Translations under genes and position numbers: made by a program
NCBI GenBank assembly: GCA_002352185.1
Contig: DEHY01000195.1
Location: 1 to 5,360 of the forward strand
From: Competibacteraceae bacterium UBA2788
Lineage (GTDB): Bacteria; Pseudomonadota; Gammaproteobacteria; Competibacterales; Competibacteraceae
Length of the DNA stretch: 5,360 bases
Direction: 5' to 3'
The notes under the pieces: generated by a model
What the model was told of the DNA's origin: nothing
The model's input: only the letters and a program-made list of their open reading frames with translations
The model's database searches: none
Shown here: piece by piece, positions 1-5,360 of the stretch
Layout: each line of letters opens with the position of its first letter
Position numbering within the stretch: position 1 is the stretch's first letter

Positions 1-1421
1 CGCTCATCTTCCTTAATCAGGCCCATGGCGATGCCGGCGACCGGCGCCTTGATCGGCACCCCGGCGTCCATCAGCGACAGGCTGGCGCCGCAAACCGACG
101 CCATCGAACTGGAACCGTTGGACTCGGTGATCTCCGAGACCACCCGCACCGTGTAGGGGAACTGATCCGGCTTGGGCATGACCGCCTGCACGCCACGCTT
201 GGCCAGTCGCCCGTGGCCGATTTCCCGGCGCTTGGGACTACCCACCTGACCGATCTCGCCGACCGAGTAGGGCGGAAAATTGTAGTGCAGCAGGAACGGC
301 TGACGGTATTCACCCTCAAGGGCGTCAATGTTCTGGGCGTCCCGGTCCGTGCCCAGCGTGGTGACGACCAGCGCCTGGGTCTCGCCACGGGTGAACAGCG
401 CCGAACCGTGGGTGCGCGGCAATACGCCAACCCGAACCGTGATTGGCCGCACCGTGCGGGTGTCACGGCCATCAATGCGCGGTTGCCCGGATAAAATCCG
501 CCCACGCACGATCCGGCTCTCCAGCGTCGAGAACGCACCATCAATCACCGGCGCGGTCCAGCGCTCCGGTTCCTGAGCCGTCAGTTGCGCCAGGACCTGG
601 TCATGGATTTCACGCACCCGCTGCTGACGGGTCAGTTTCTCGGCAATCTGATACGCCTCGGTCAGCGCGACCTCGGCGGCGGCGCACACCGCACTCGTCA
701 GCGCCTCGTCGCCGGCCGGAGGCTGCCAATTCCACGGCTGCACCCCGGCTTCCGTCACCAGTTCGTTGATGGCGCGAATCACGGCCTGCATCTGCTCATG
801 GCCGAACATCACCGCACCCAGCATGACTTCTTCGGACAAGCCATCGGCTTCGGATTCCACCATCAGCACCGCCCGCCCGGTCCCGGCGACCACCAGATCG
901 AGTTGCGACGTTTTCAGGGCGTCACGGCTTGGATTGAGCAGGTATTGGCCGTTGTGGTAGCCCACCCGGGCTGCGCCAATGGGGCCGTTGCACGGCACGC
1001 CGGACAGCGCTACCGCCGCCGATGCCCCGATCAAGGCCGGGATTTCCGGATCCACCTGATTATTCAGGGACATCACGGTGGCGATGATCTGCATCTCGTT
1101 GGTGAAGCCATCGGCAAACAGCGGGCGCAGCGGGCGATCAATCAGCCGGGCAGTCAGAGTTTCGCTCTCGGAAGGACGACCCTCGCGGCGGAAGAAGCCT
1201 CCGGGAATCCGGCCTGCCGCATACGTGCGTTCCTGATAATCCACCCGCAACGGGAGAAAATCCCGGCCTTTCTCGGCCTCCCGGGCAGCAACCACCGTGA
1301 CCAGCACCACGGTATCGGCCATGTTGACCAGCACCGCGCCGCTGGCTTGCCGGGCGATCTCGCCGGTCTCCAGAGTCACAGTATGCTGACCGTACTGAAA
1401 TGTCTTCTTGATGGGCGTCAC
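1..1421 (-). CDS. pnp: Polyribonucleotide nucleotidyltransferase (PNPase), 3' end outside window
   Basis: PNPase is a trimeric 3'-to-5' phosphorolytic exoribonuclease that releases nucleoside diphosphates, and a component of the RNA degradosome in enterobacteria. The 473 visible codons run without a stop from GTG at 1421 to the left edge. They cover the first RNase PH-like domain (about 1-145, with [10 protein letters not shown] at 76-85), the helical linker domain (about 240-310), and most of the catalytic second RNase PH domain. The latter begins near [12 protein letters not shown] (315-326) and includes Arg398-Arg399 in [16 protein letters not shown] and the phosphate-binding Ser437-439 in [11 protein letters not shown]. 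Numbering matches E. coli through this region. The catalytic aspartates (486 and 492 in E. coli) and the KH and S1 RNA-binding domains would lie beyond the edge; full length should be near 700. No frameshift is seen. The gene follows rpsO by 37 bases with no obvious terminator between them. Confidence 0.98.
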   Translation of the reverse strand, partial: MTPIKKTFQYGQHTVTLETGEIARQASGAVLVNMADTVVLVTVVAAREAEKGRDFLPLRVDYQERTYAAGRIPGGFFRREGRPSESETLTARLIDRPLRPLFADGFTNEMQIIATVMSLNNQVDPEIPALIGASAAVALSGVPCNGPIGAARVGYHNGQYLLNPSRDALKTSQLDLVVAGTGRAVLMVESEADGLSEEVMLGAVMFGHEQMQAVIRAINELVTEAGVQPWNWQPPAGDEALTSAVCAAAEVALTEAYQIAEKLTRQQRVREIHDQVLAQLTAQEPERWTAPVIDGAFSTLESRIVRGRILSGQPRIDGRDTRTVRPITVRVGVLPRTHGSALFTRGETQALVVTTLGTDRDAQNIDALEGEYRQPFLLHYNFPPYSVGEIGQVGSPKRREIGHGRLAKRGVQAVMPKPDQFPYTVRVVSEITESNGSSSMASVCGASLSLMDAGVPIKAPVAGIAMGLIKEDE

Positions 1422-1428
1422 GAAAGCG

Positions 1429-1432
1429 TCCT
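1429..1432 (-). promoter_or_regulatory. Shine-Dalgarno AGGA for pnp
   Basis: AGGA on the minus strand precedes the GTG at 1421 by 7 bases. With the N-terminal alignment to E. coli PNPase ([13 protein letters not shown]), it fixes the pnp start at GTG. Confidence 0.75.
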
Positions 1433-1458
1433 GTGCGGCAAAAGAGCGATGGAAAACC

Positions 1459-1728
1459 TCAGCGGCGCAGGCCAAGGCGGCTGATGAGAGCCTGATAGGA
1501 TTGCAAATTCTTGCGCTTCAGGTAATCCAGCAGCTTGCGACGCTGGTTGACCATCTTGAGCAGTCCGCGCCGGGAATGATGGTCTTTCTTGTGCTGGCCG
1601 AAATGCGGCTGCAAGCTGTTGATGCGGTTGGTCAGCAGCGCAACCTGGACTTCCGGCGATCCGGTGTCGGCGGCGCCGCGCTGGAAATCCCGCATGATCT
1701 GCGACTTCTGTTCGGTGTTAAGCGGCAT
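1459..1728 (-). CDS. rpsO: 30S ribosomal protein S15
   Basis: S15 is a primary 16S rRNA-binding protein. It binds the three-way junction of helices 20-22, nucleates the platform of the 30S subunit, and takes part in bridge B4 to the 50S. The product is 89 residues, the same as E. coli S15. It carries the conserved blocks [12 protein letters not shown] (21-32), [12 protein letters not shown] (46-57) and [12 protein letters not shown] (62-73) and ends LGLRR. The rRNA-contact residues known from structures (Thr22, Gly23, Gln28, His42, Asp49, Ser52, Tyr69, counting Met) are all present. The stop is TGA at 1461-1459, 37 bases before pnp. In several bacteria S15 represses its own translation by binding its mRNA leader; the short leader here could do so, but no specific known fold is recognised. 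Confidence 0.99.
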   Translation of the reverse strand: MPLNTEQKSQIMRDFQRGAADTGSPEVQVALLTNRINSLQPHFGQHKKDHHSRRGLLKMVNQRRKLLDYLKRKNLQSYQALISRLGLRR

Positions 1729-1735
1729 GGTAAAA

Positions 1736-1739
1736 CTCC
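1736..1739 (-). promoter_or_regulatory. Shine-Dalgarno GGAG for rpsO
   Basis: GGAG on the minus strand stands 7 bases before the ATG at 1728. It settles the rpsO start at this ATG rather than at an in-frame TTG at 1761, which would add 11 residues not seen in the S15 family. Confidence 0.85.
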
Positions 1740-1748
1740 AGTGCAAAT

Positions 1749-1765
1749 TCGATTCAGTCAATCAA
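1749..1765 (-). other. Weak stem-loop in the rpsO leader
   Basis: On the minus strand TTGATT (1765-1760) can pair with AATCGA (1754-1749) around a GACTG loop, giving six pairs of which one is G-U. It lies between the presumed transcription start and the rpsO Shine-Dalgarno, where S15 autoregulatory structures occur in other bacteria. The stem is A/U-rich and may be fortuitous. Confidence 0.25.
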
Positions 1766-1773
1766 TCCGATGA

Positions 1774-1802
1774 AAAATACTAACCCCAGCGCCGGCAATC
1801 AA
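1774..1802 (-). promoter_or_regulatory. Possible sigma70-type promoter for rpsO-pnp
   Basis: On the minus strand TTGATT (1802-1797) and TATTTT (1779-1774) are separated by 17 bases, each matching four of six positions of the sigma70 consensus. An overlapping alternative is TTGTTG (1805-1800), 17 bases, then TAGTAT (1782-1777). Transcription would begin near 1767, giving a leader of about 40 bases before the rpsO ATG. In E. coli rpsO is known to have its own promoter, which supports expectation but does not prove this site. The elements overlap the loop and one arm of the inverted repeat. Confidence 0.35.
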
Positions 1803-1820
1803 CAAGCAAGCCCCGGCGCT
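1788..1820 (-). repeat. GC-rich inverted repeat at the end of truB (possible hairpin)
   Basis: Arms AGCGCCGG (1820-1813 on the minus strand) and CCGGCGCT (1795-1788) are perfect complements of 8 bp around a 17-base loop. The first arm begins with the final A of the truB stop codon. A run of five T (1777-1773) follows, but 10 bases past the stem, so this is not a canonical intrinsic terminator. It could be a weak or partial attenuator, an mRNA 3'-end stabiliser or a processing site between truB and rpsO. The inverted repeat is seen directly; its function is inference. Confidence 0.5.
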
Positions 1821-2731
1821 CACGTTTGGAGCAGTAAACGACGCGGTGCGACCCGGCCATCGTCGAGAATCTCGCCAATCCCCAGAAACCGCTCATCGCC
1901 CTCATACAGGCGCACCCGGCCCTGAGTCGGCGCGTGGGGCGCCAAAACCGGCTGGCCTTGGCCCAGGTAAAAGGCGGCGTCGCCACGCACCCGCACTGCC
2001 GGCCAATCCGCCACAGCGCTATCCGCCGGCAGCAGACATTCATCCAGTGCGGCTAAACCCTGTTCCGCCCGCTCGCGCAGGGCGTCCAGCGTCATCATCC
2101 GGCTGGCGTCGTAAGGCTCTACGGCGGTGCGGCGCAAGGTGGTGATGTGCGCGCCGCAGTTCAGCGCCTCGCCGAGATCGGCGGCCAGCGTCCGCACATA
2201 GGTTCCCTTGGAACAGCGCAGCTCACACTCCAGTTCCTCGCCTTCCAGCCGCAGCAACCGCAGTTCGTGAATGGTCACCGCACGCGGCGCGCGTTCAACT
2301 TCAATGCCCTGGCGCGCCAGTTTGTACAGCGGCTGACCGTCGCGCTTCAACGCCGAGTACATCGGCGGCACCTGCTGAATCACGCCGGTGAAACGCCGCA
2401 ACGCGGCTTCGACGATCTCGTGACTCAACCACTCGACCGGACGGGTGATCAGCATTTCGCCCTCAGCGTCACCGGTGGTCGTGGTTGCGCCCAACCGGCA
2501 GGTAAAGCGATACGCCTTATCGGCGTTCAGCAACAACCCGGACAGCTTGGTCGCCTCGCCCAGACAAATCGGCAGCAAACCGCTGGCCAGCGGATCAAGG
2601 CTGCCGGTATGACCGGCCTTTTGCGCCTGATACAGCCGCTTGACCGCTTGCAGCGCCGCGTTGGAAGTCCAGCCCACCGGCTTGTCCAGCAACAGCACCC
2701 CGCTGACCGGACGACGGTTGCGCAGCGTCAA
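1820..2731 (-). CDS. truB: tRNA pseudouridine(55) synthase TruB, TTG start
   Basis: TruB isomerises U55 in the T-loop of almost all elongator tRNAs and also acts as a tRNA-folding chaperone. The 303-residue protein begins with the family signature GVLLLDKPVGWTSN (11-24). It then has the catalytic motif GHTGSLDPLASG with the nucleophile Asp46, the active-site Tyr74 in DKAYRF, and the CSKGTYVRTLAADLGE block (173-188) with Arg180. The C-terminal part (about 245-303, ending GRVAPRRLLL) matches the PUA-like RNA-binding extension of bacterial TruB. The start is TTG at 2731. No ATG or GTG lies between it and the in-frame TGA at 2755-2753, and the next candidate start (codon 12) would remove the N-terminal strand. 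A GGAG sits 8 bases upstream. The TTGA overlap with the rbfA stop implies coupled translation. Confidence 0.97.
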   Translation of the reverse strand: MTLRNRRPVSGVLLLDKPVGWTSNAALQAVKRLYQAQKAGHTGSLDPLASGLLPICLGEATKLSGLLLNADKAYRFTCRLGATTTTGDAEGEMLITRPVEWLSHEIVEAALRRFTGVIQQVPPMYSALKRDGQPLYKLARQGIEVERAPRAVTIHELRLLRLEGEELECELRCSKGTYVRTLAADLGEALNCGAHITTLRRTAVEPYDASRMMTLDALRERAEQGLAALDECLLPADSAVADWPAVRVRGDAAFYLGQGQPVLAPHAPTQGRVRLYEGDERFLGIGEILDDGRVAPRRLLLQT

Positions 2732-3144
2732 GCCGCATTCTCCGGGTGAGCGTCATTCATTGGCGGCCCTTCATCGTCGCGATGCCGGCTGGCGTCAGCA
2801 GCGACCGCCGCATCAATCAACGCGGACAATCGCGCCCCATGCTCCACCACTTCGTCATAGCGGAATTCCAGTTTCGGCACGGTGCGGATGTGCATGCGCC
2901 GCCCCAGTTCCCGGCGCAGCAGCGGCGCCGCACGATTGAGTTCGGCCACCAGCCCGGCGCGTGCGTCAGGTTCGCACACCACGGTCACATAGACCCGGGC
3001 ATGAGCCAGATCGCGGCTGACTTCAATGCTGGTCGTGGAGACCAGGGTCAGCCGGGAATCGTGCAGCTCGGTGCGGATGAGTTCCGCCAGCTCCCGGCGA
3101 ATCTGTTCACCGATCCGGCGGATGCGCGGATTTACGTTCGCCAT
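2728..3144 (-). CDS. rbfA: 30S ribosome-binding factor RbfA
   Basis: RbfA is a small KH-fold protein that binds the 30S subunit, helps mature the 5' end of 16S rRNA and is linked to cold adaptation. The 138-residue product is close to the family norm (133 in E. coli). It shows the N-terminal helix pattern RIRRIGEQIRRELAELI (7-23), the core strand-helix block IEVSRDLAHARVYVTV (40-55), and the RMHIRTVPKLEFRYDE block (83-98). The tail from about 115 is hydrophilic and acidic, as is common in the family. ATG at 3144 is the natural start. It lies 31 bases after the infB stop with only a weak upstream purine run (GGGG at 3160-3157), so translation may partly depend on ribosomes finishing infB. The TGA stop (2730-2728) overlaps the truB start. 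The position between infB and truB supports the call. Confidence 0.97.
   Translation of the reverse strand: MANVNPRIRRIGEQIRRELAELIRTELHDSRLTLVSTTSIEVSRDLAHARVYVTVVCEPDARAGLVAELNRAAPLLRRELGRRMHIRTVPKLEFRYDEVVEHGARLSALIDAAVAADASRHRDDEGPPMNDAHPENAA
2738..2743 (-). promoter_or_regulatory. Shine-Dalgarno GGAGAA for truB
   Basis: On the minus strand GGAGAA lies inside the last codons of rbfA, with 8 bases between GGAG and the TTG at 2731. This ideal spacing, with no upstream ATG or GTG in frame, is the main evidence that truB starts at TTG. Confidence 0.75.
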
Positions 3145-3175
3145 GGTTCAGCTTCGCCCCATCACACCACACCCC

Positions 3176-5360
3176 TTACAGGGTGCGTTCCACCTGCACC
3201 CGCTCGAAGACCTCGATATGGTCGCCCTCGCGGATGTCGTTGTAATTTTTTACCCCCATGCCGCAATCCATTCCGGCGCGCACTTCGCTGACGTCATCCT
3301 TGAAGCGCCGCAGCGAATCCAGCGCGCCTTCAAAGATCACCACATGGTTGCGCAAGACCCGAATCGGATTGCTGCGGCGCACGACTCCATCCACCACCAT
3401 GCAGCCCGCCACCACGCCGAACTTGGGCGAGCGAAATACGCCGCGCACTTCAGCCAAGCCAATGATCTGCTCCTTAAACTCCGGCTTGAGCATACCGACC
3501 ATGGCGCGCTTCACGTCGTCGATCAATTCGTAAATGATGCTGTAGTAGTGCAGCTTCAGTCCTTCTTCATCCGCCAGTTTCTTGGCGACGTTGTCGGCGC
3601 GCACATTGAAACCAATCAAGACAGCGCTCGAAGTCTTGGCTAAATTTACGTCAGACTCGTTGATCCCGCCCACGCCGCTGGCGACGATCTTGACCTGCAC
3701 CTCGGCGGTGGACAGCCGGGTCAGCGCATCTACAATCGCCTCGGCGGAACCCTGCACGTCAGCCTTGAGCACCACGTTGAGGGTGTTGACCAACCCCGCT
3801 TCGAACTGTTTGGAAATCCCTTCAATGTCCATCACCGGCTTCCGGGTCTGTTCCTCACGGGCCTTGCCTTGCCGGAACAGCGCGATTTCGCGGGCCTTGC
3901 GCTCGTCGGTGATCGCGATCACCTCGTCGCCGGCCTTGGGAGTGCCGGACAGGCCCAGCACCTCCACCGGAATTGAAGGCCCGGCCTCGCTGATGCCCTG
4001 ACCGGTTTCATTGAGCATGGCGCGCACTCGACCGTATTCGCGTCCGCTCAGAATCATGTCGCCCTTGCGCAAGGTGCCGCTCTGCACCAGCACGGTCGCC
4101 ACCGGCCCACGGCCCTTATCCAGCCGCGATTCGATCACCACGCCTTTAGCCGGGCCATCCACTGGCGCATTCAGTTCCAGCACCTCGGCCTGCACCAGGA
4201 TTTTATCCAGCAGTTCATCAACGCCCATGCCGGTTTTGGCAGAAACGTAGGTAAACAGGGTGTCGCCGCCCCATTCCTCGGAAATGACGCCTTGCGCCGA
4301 CAGCTCGCTCTTGACCCGATCCGGATCGGCGCCGGACTTATCCATCTTGTTGACGGCGACCACTACCGGCACTCCGGCGGCGCGGGCGTGCTGAATCGCC
4401 TCCAGGGTCTGCGGCATCACGCCGTCGTCGGCGGCCACCACCAGCACCACCACATCCGTCGCCTTGGCGCCACGCGCACGCATGGCGGTAAATGCGGCGT
4501 GACCCGGCGTATCCAGGAAAGTCACCACACCCTTTTGAGTGCCGACATGATAGGCGCCAATATGCTGGGTAATGCCGCCGGCCTCGCCCGCTGCGACCCG
4601 GGTGCGGCGGATGTAATCCAGCAGCGAGGTTTTACCGTGGTCCACATGACCCATGATGGTGACCACCGGTGGACGCGGCAAGGTCTCGTTGCTGCCGGAA
4701 CCGGCTGTCAGATCTTCCTCCAGCGCGTTGTCCCGGAGCAGCTTATAGGTATGCCCCATTTCCTCGACCGCCAGGGCGGCGGTTTCCTGATCAATGACTT
4801 GATTGATCGTGACCATCAGCCCCATTTTCAGGAAGGTCTTGATCACCTCAGTGGCCTTGACCGACATCTTTTGCGCCAGATCGGCAATGCTGATGGTTTC
4901 GGTCAGGGTCACTTCGCGCACCATCGGGGCGGTAGGCTTGGCGAAACCATGCCGCTGCGCCGGCGCGGCGACTTTAGCCGCCTTGGCTTTCCTGGGGCGG
5001 CGGCGATCCGACCGGTCAGATCCCGCCTGATCGCCACGCCCATGCCGCGACAGGCGCTCCGCCTCGTTCTCGCCTTCCCGGCGCCGGGGCGCTTCAGTCT
5101 CGCCGCGCCGCTTACCTGGGGCAGATCCCTCGGGACGCTTTCTAGGCTTGGCATCCACGGTTGGCGCAGGCTGCGGTCGGGTTCTGACTTCCGCCGCAGA
5201 TCCACCTGCGGCAGGGCGCCGTTGCCCCGGAGTCGCAGTTGCGCCTGAATCGGCAGGCCGACGCGCACGCGCCTCAGACGGACGGGGCGCCGCAGGTCGA
5301 TCCGTCGGTTTGCGTCGATCATCCGGTGATTCCGAGCGGCGGCGCACACTGGGGTCAGAC
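3176..5360 (-). CDS. infB: Translation initiation factor IF2, 5' end outside window
   Basis: IF2 is the cytoplasmic GTPase that brings fMet-tRNA to the 30S subunit and promotes 50S joining. Residues here count from an internal GTG at 5347. Residues 1-135 are a low-complexity linker rich in Arg, Pro, Ala and acidic residues. An IF2_N-type helical domain follows at about 143-200. The GTPase domain carries G1 GHVDHGKT (233-240), G2 GGIT (257-260), G3 DTPGH (279-283), G4 NKMD (333-336) and G5 SAK (369-371). Domain II spans about 390-485, the next IF2 domain about 505-610, and the C-terminal domain about 620-723, including the fMet-tRNA-binding segment [13 protein letters not shown]. The stop is TAA at 3178-3176. 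The frame stays open through the right edge (S-D-P-S precede the GTG), and that GTG has no Shine-Dalgarno sequence, so the true start and first N-terminal domain lie outside. E. coli IF2 is 890 residues, so roughly 150 or more may be missing. The identification is secure. Confidence 0.98.
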   Translation of the reverse strand, partial: SDPSVRRRSESPDDRRKPTDRPAAPRPSEARARRPADSGATATPGQRRPAAGGSAAEVRTRPQPAPTVDAKPRKRPEGSAPGKRRGETEAPRRREGENEAERLSRHGRGDQAGSDRSDRRRPRKAKAAKVAAPAQRHGFAKPTAPMVREVTLTETISIADLAQKMSVKATEVIKTFLKMGLMVTINQVIDQETAALAVEEMGHTYKLLRDNALEEDLTAGSGSNETLPRPPVVTIMGHVDHGKTSLLDYIRRTRVAAGEAGGITQHIGAYHVGTQKGVVTFLDTPGHAAFTAMRARGAKATDVVVLVVAADDGVMPQTLEAIQHARAAGVPVVVAVNKMDKSGADPDRVKSELSAQGVISEEWGGDTLFTYVSAKTGMGVDELLDKILVQAEVLELNAPVDGPAKGVVIESRLDKGRGPVATVLVQSGTLRKGDMILSGREYGRVRAMLNETGQGISEAGPSIPVEVLGLSGTPKAGDEVIAITDERKAREIALFRQGKAREEQTRKPVMDIEGISKQFEAGLVNTLNVVLKADVQGSAEAIVDALTRLSTAEVQVKIVASGVGGINESDVNLAKTSSAVLIGFNVRADNVAKKLADEEGLKLHYYSIIYELIDDVKRAMVGMLKPEFKEQIIGLAEVRGVFRSPKFGVVAGCMVVDGVVRRSNPIRVLRNHVVIFEGALDSLRRFKDDVSEVRAGMDCGMGVKNYNDIREGDHIEVFERVQVERTL

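Noticed and set aside
71..544. Minus-strand open frame of 157 codons in another frame of pnp
   Set aside because: The pnp frame here encodes a continuous, highly conserved PNPase segment; the alternative product is Arg/Ser/Pro-rich noise.
1422..1458. Intrinsic terminator between rpsO and pnp
   Set aside because: The spacer contains short T runs but no inverted repeat able to form a stable stem.
585..1484. Plus-strand open frame of 299 codons
   Set aside because: It lies antisense to pnp and the end of rpsO, and its product is rich in His, Gln, Arg and Gly without a recognisable domain. This is typical of the opposite strand of a GC-rich gene, and the minus-strand PNPase match is unambiguous.
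1729..1761. 11-residue N-terminal extension of S15 from an in-frame TTG at 1761
   Set aside because: S15 is 89 residues in E. coli and matches from the ATG at 1728, which has a well-placed GGAG. The extension spans the Shine-Dalgarno itself.
4292..5248. Plus-strand open frame of 318 codons
   Set aside because: It is antisense to infB across the GTPase domain and linker. Its His/Gly/Arg-rich product resembles no family I know and is best explained as a codon-bias shadow.
5345..5347. GTG at 5347 as the true infB start
   Set aside because: The frame continues to the window edge, no Shine-Dalgarno precedes it, and the conserved N-terminal part of IF2 has not yet appeared.
1..5360. A previously undescribed system, mobile element or CRISPR array
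   Set aside because: Nearly every base belongs to five well-known core genes in their conserved order. No direct-repeat arrays, transposase motifs, integrase sites or unfamiliar genes are visible on either strand.

Overview
The window is an ordinary, GC-rich piece of bacterial core genome. All its genes lie on the minus strand. Read in the direction of transcription (right to left), they are infB (5' end cut off by the window), rbfA, truB, rpsO and pnp (3' end cut off). This is the distal half of the nusA-infB-rbfA-truB-rpsO-pnp translation/RNA operon known from gammaproteobacteria. The proteins closely resemble their Escherichia coli counterparts as I recall them: S15 has exactly 89 residues, and PNPase residue numbers coincide with E. 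coli at the catalytic arginines. The host is therefore most likely a GC-rich gammaproteobacterium; I cannot name the genus from this window.

Layout: positions 5360-3176 encode translation initiation factor IF2, from a basic, proline- and alanine-rich linker to the C-terminal fMet-tRNA-binding domain. After a 31-base gap, 3144-2728 encode ribosome-binding factor A. Its TGA stop overlaps by four bases the TTG start of truB (2731-1820), the tRNA U55 pseudouridine synthase. A 91-base spacer (1729-1819) follows, the only noteworthy non-coding stretch. It holds an 8-bp GC-rich inverted repeat that begins at the last base of the truB stop codon, a possible sigma70-type promoter and a short leader before rpsO (1728-1459, ribosomal protein S15). 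After only 37 bases, pnp starts with GTG at 1421 and runs off the left edge with 473 codons visible. No intergenic stretch exceeds 100 bases.

The genes work together in translation and RNA metabolism. IF2 positions initiator tRNA, RbfA matures the 30S subunit, TruB modifies and helps fold tRNA, S15 nucleates assembly of the 16S central domain, and PNPase degrades and processes RNA.

I found no mobile element, CRISPR array, RNA gene, phage gene or unfamiliar system. The second-look items are regulatory details: the very short rpsO-pnp spacer, the structured truB-rpsO spacer, and the TTG start of truB.
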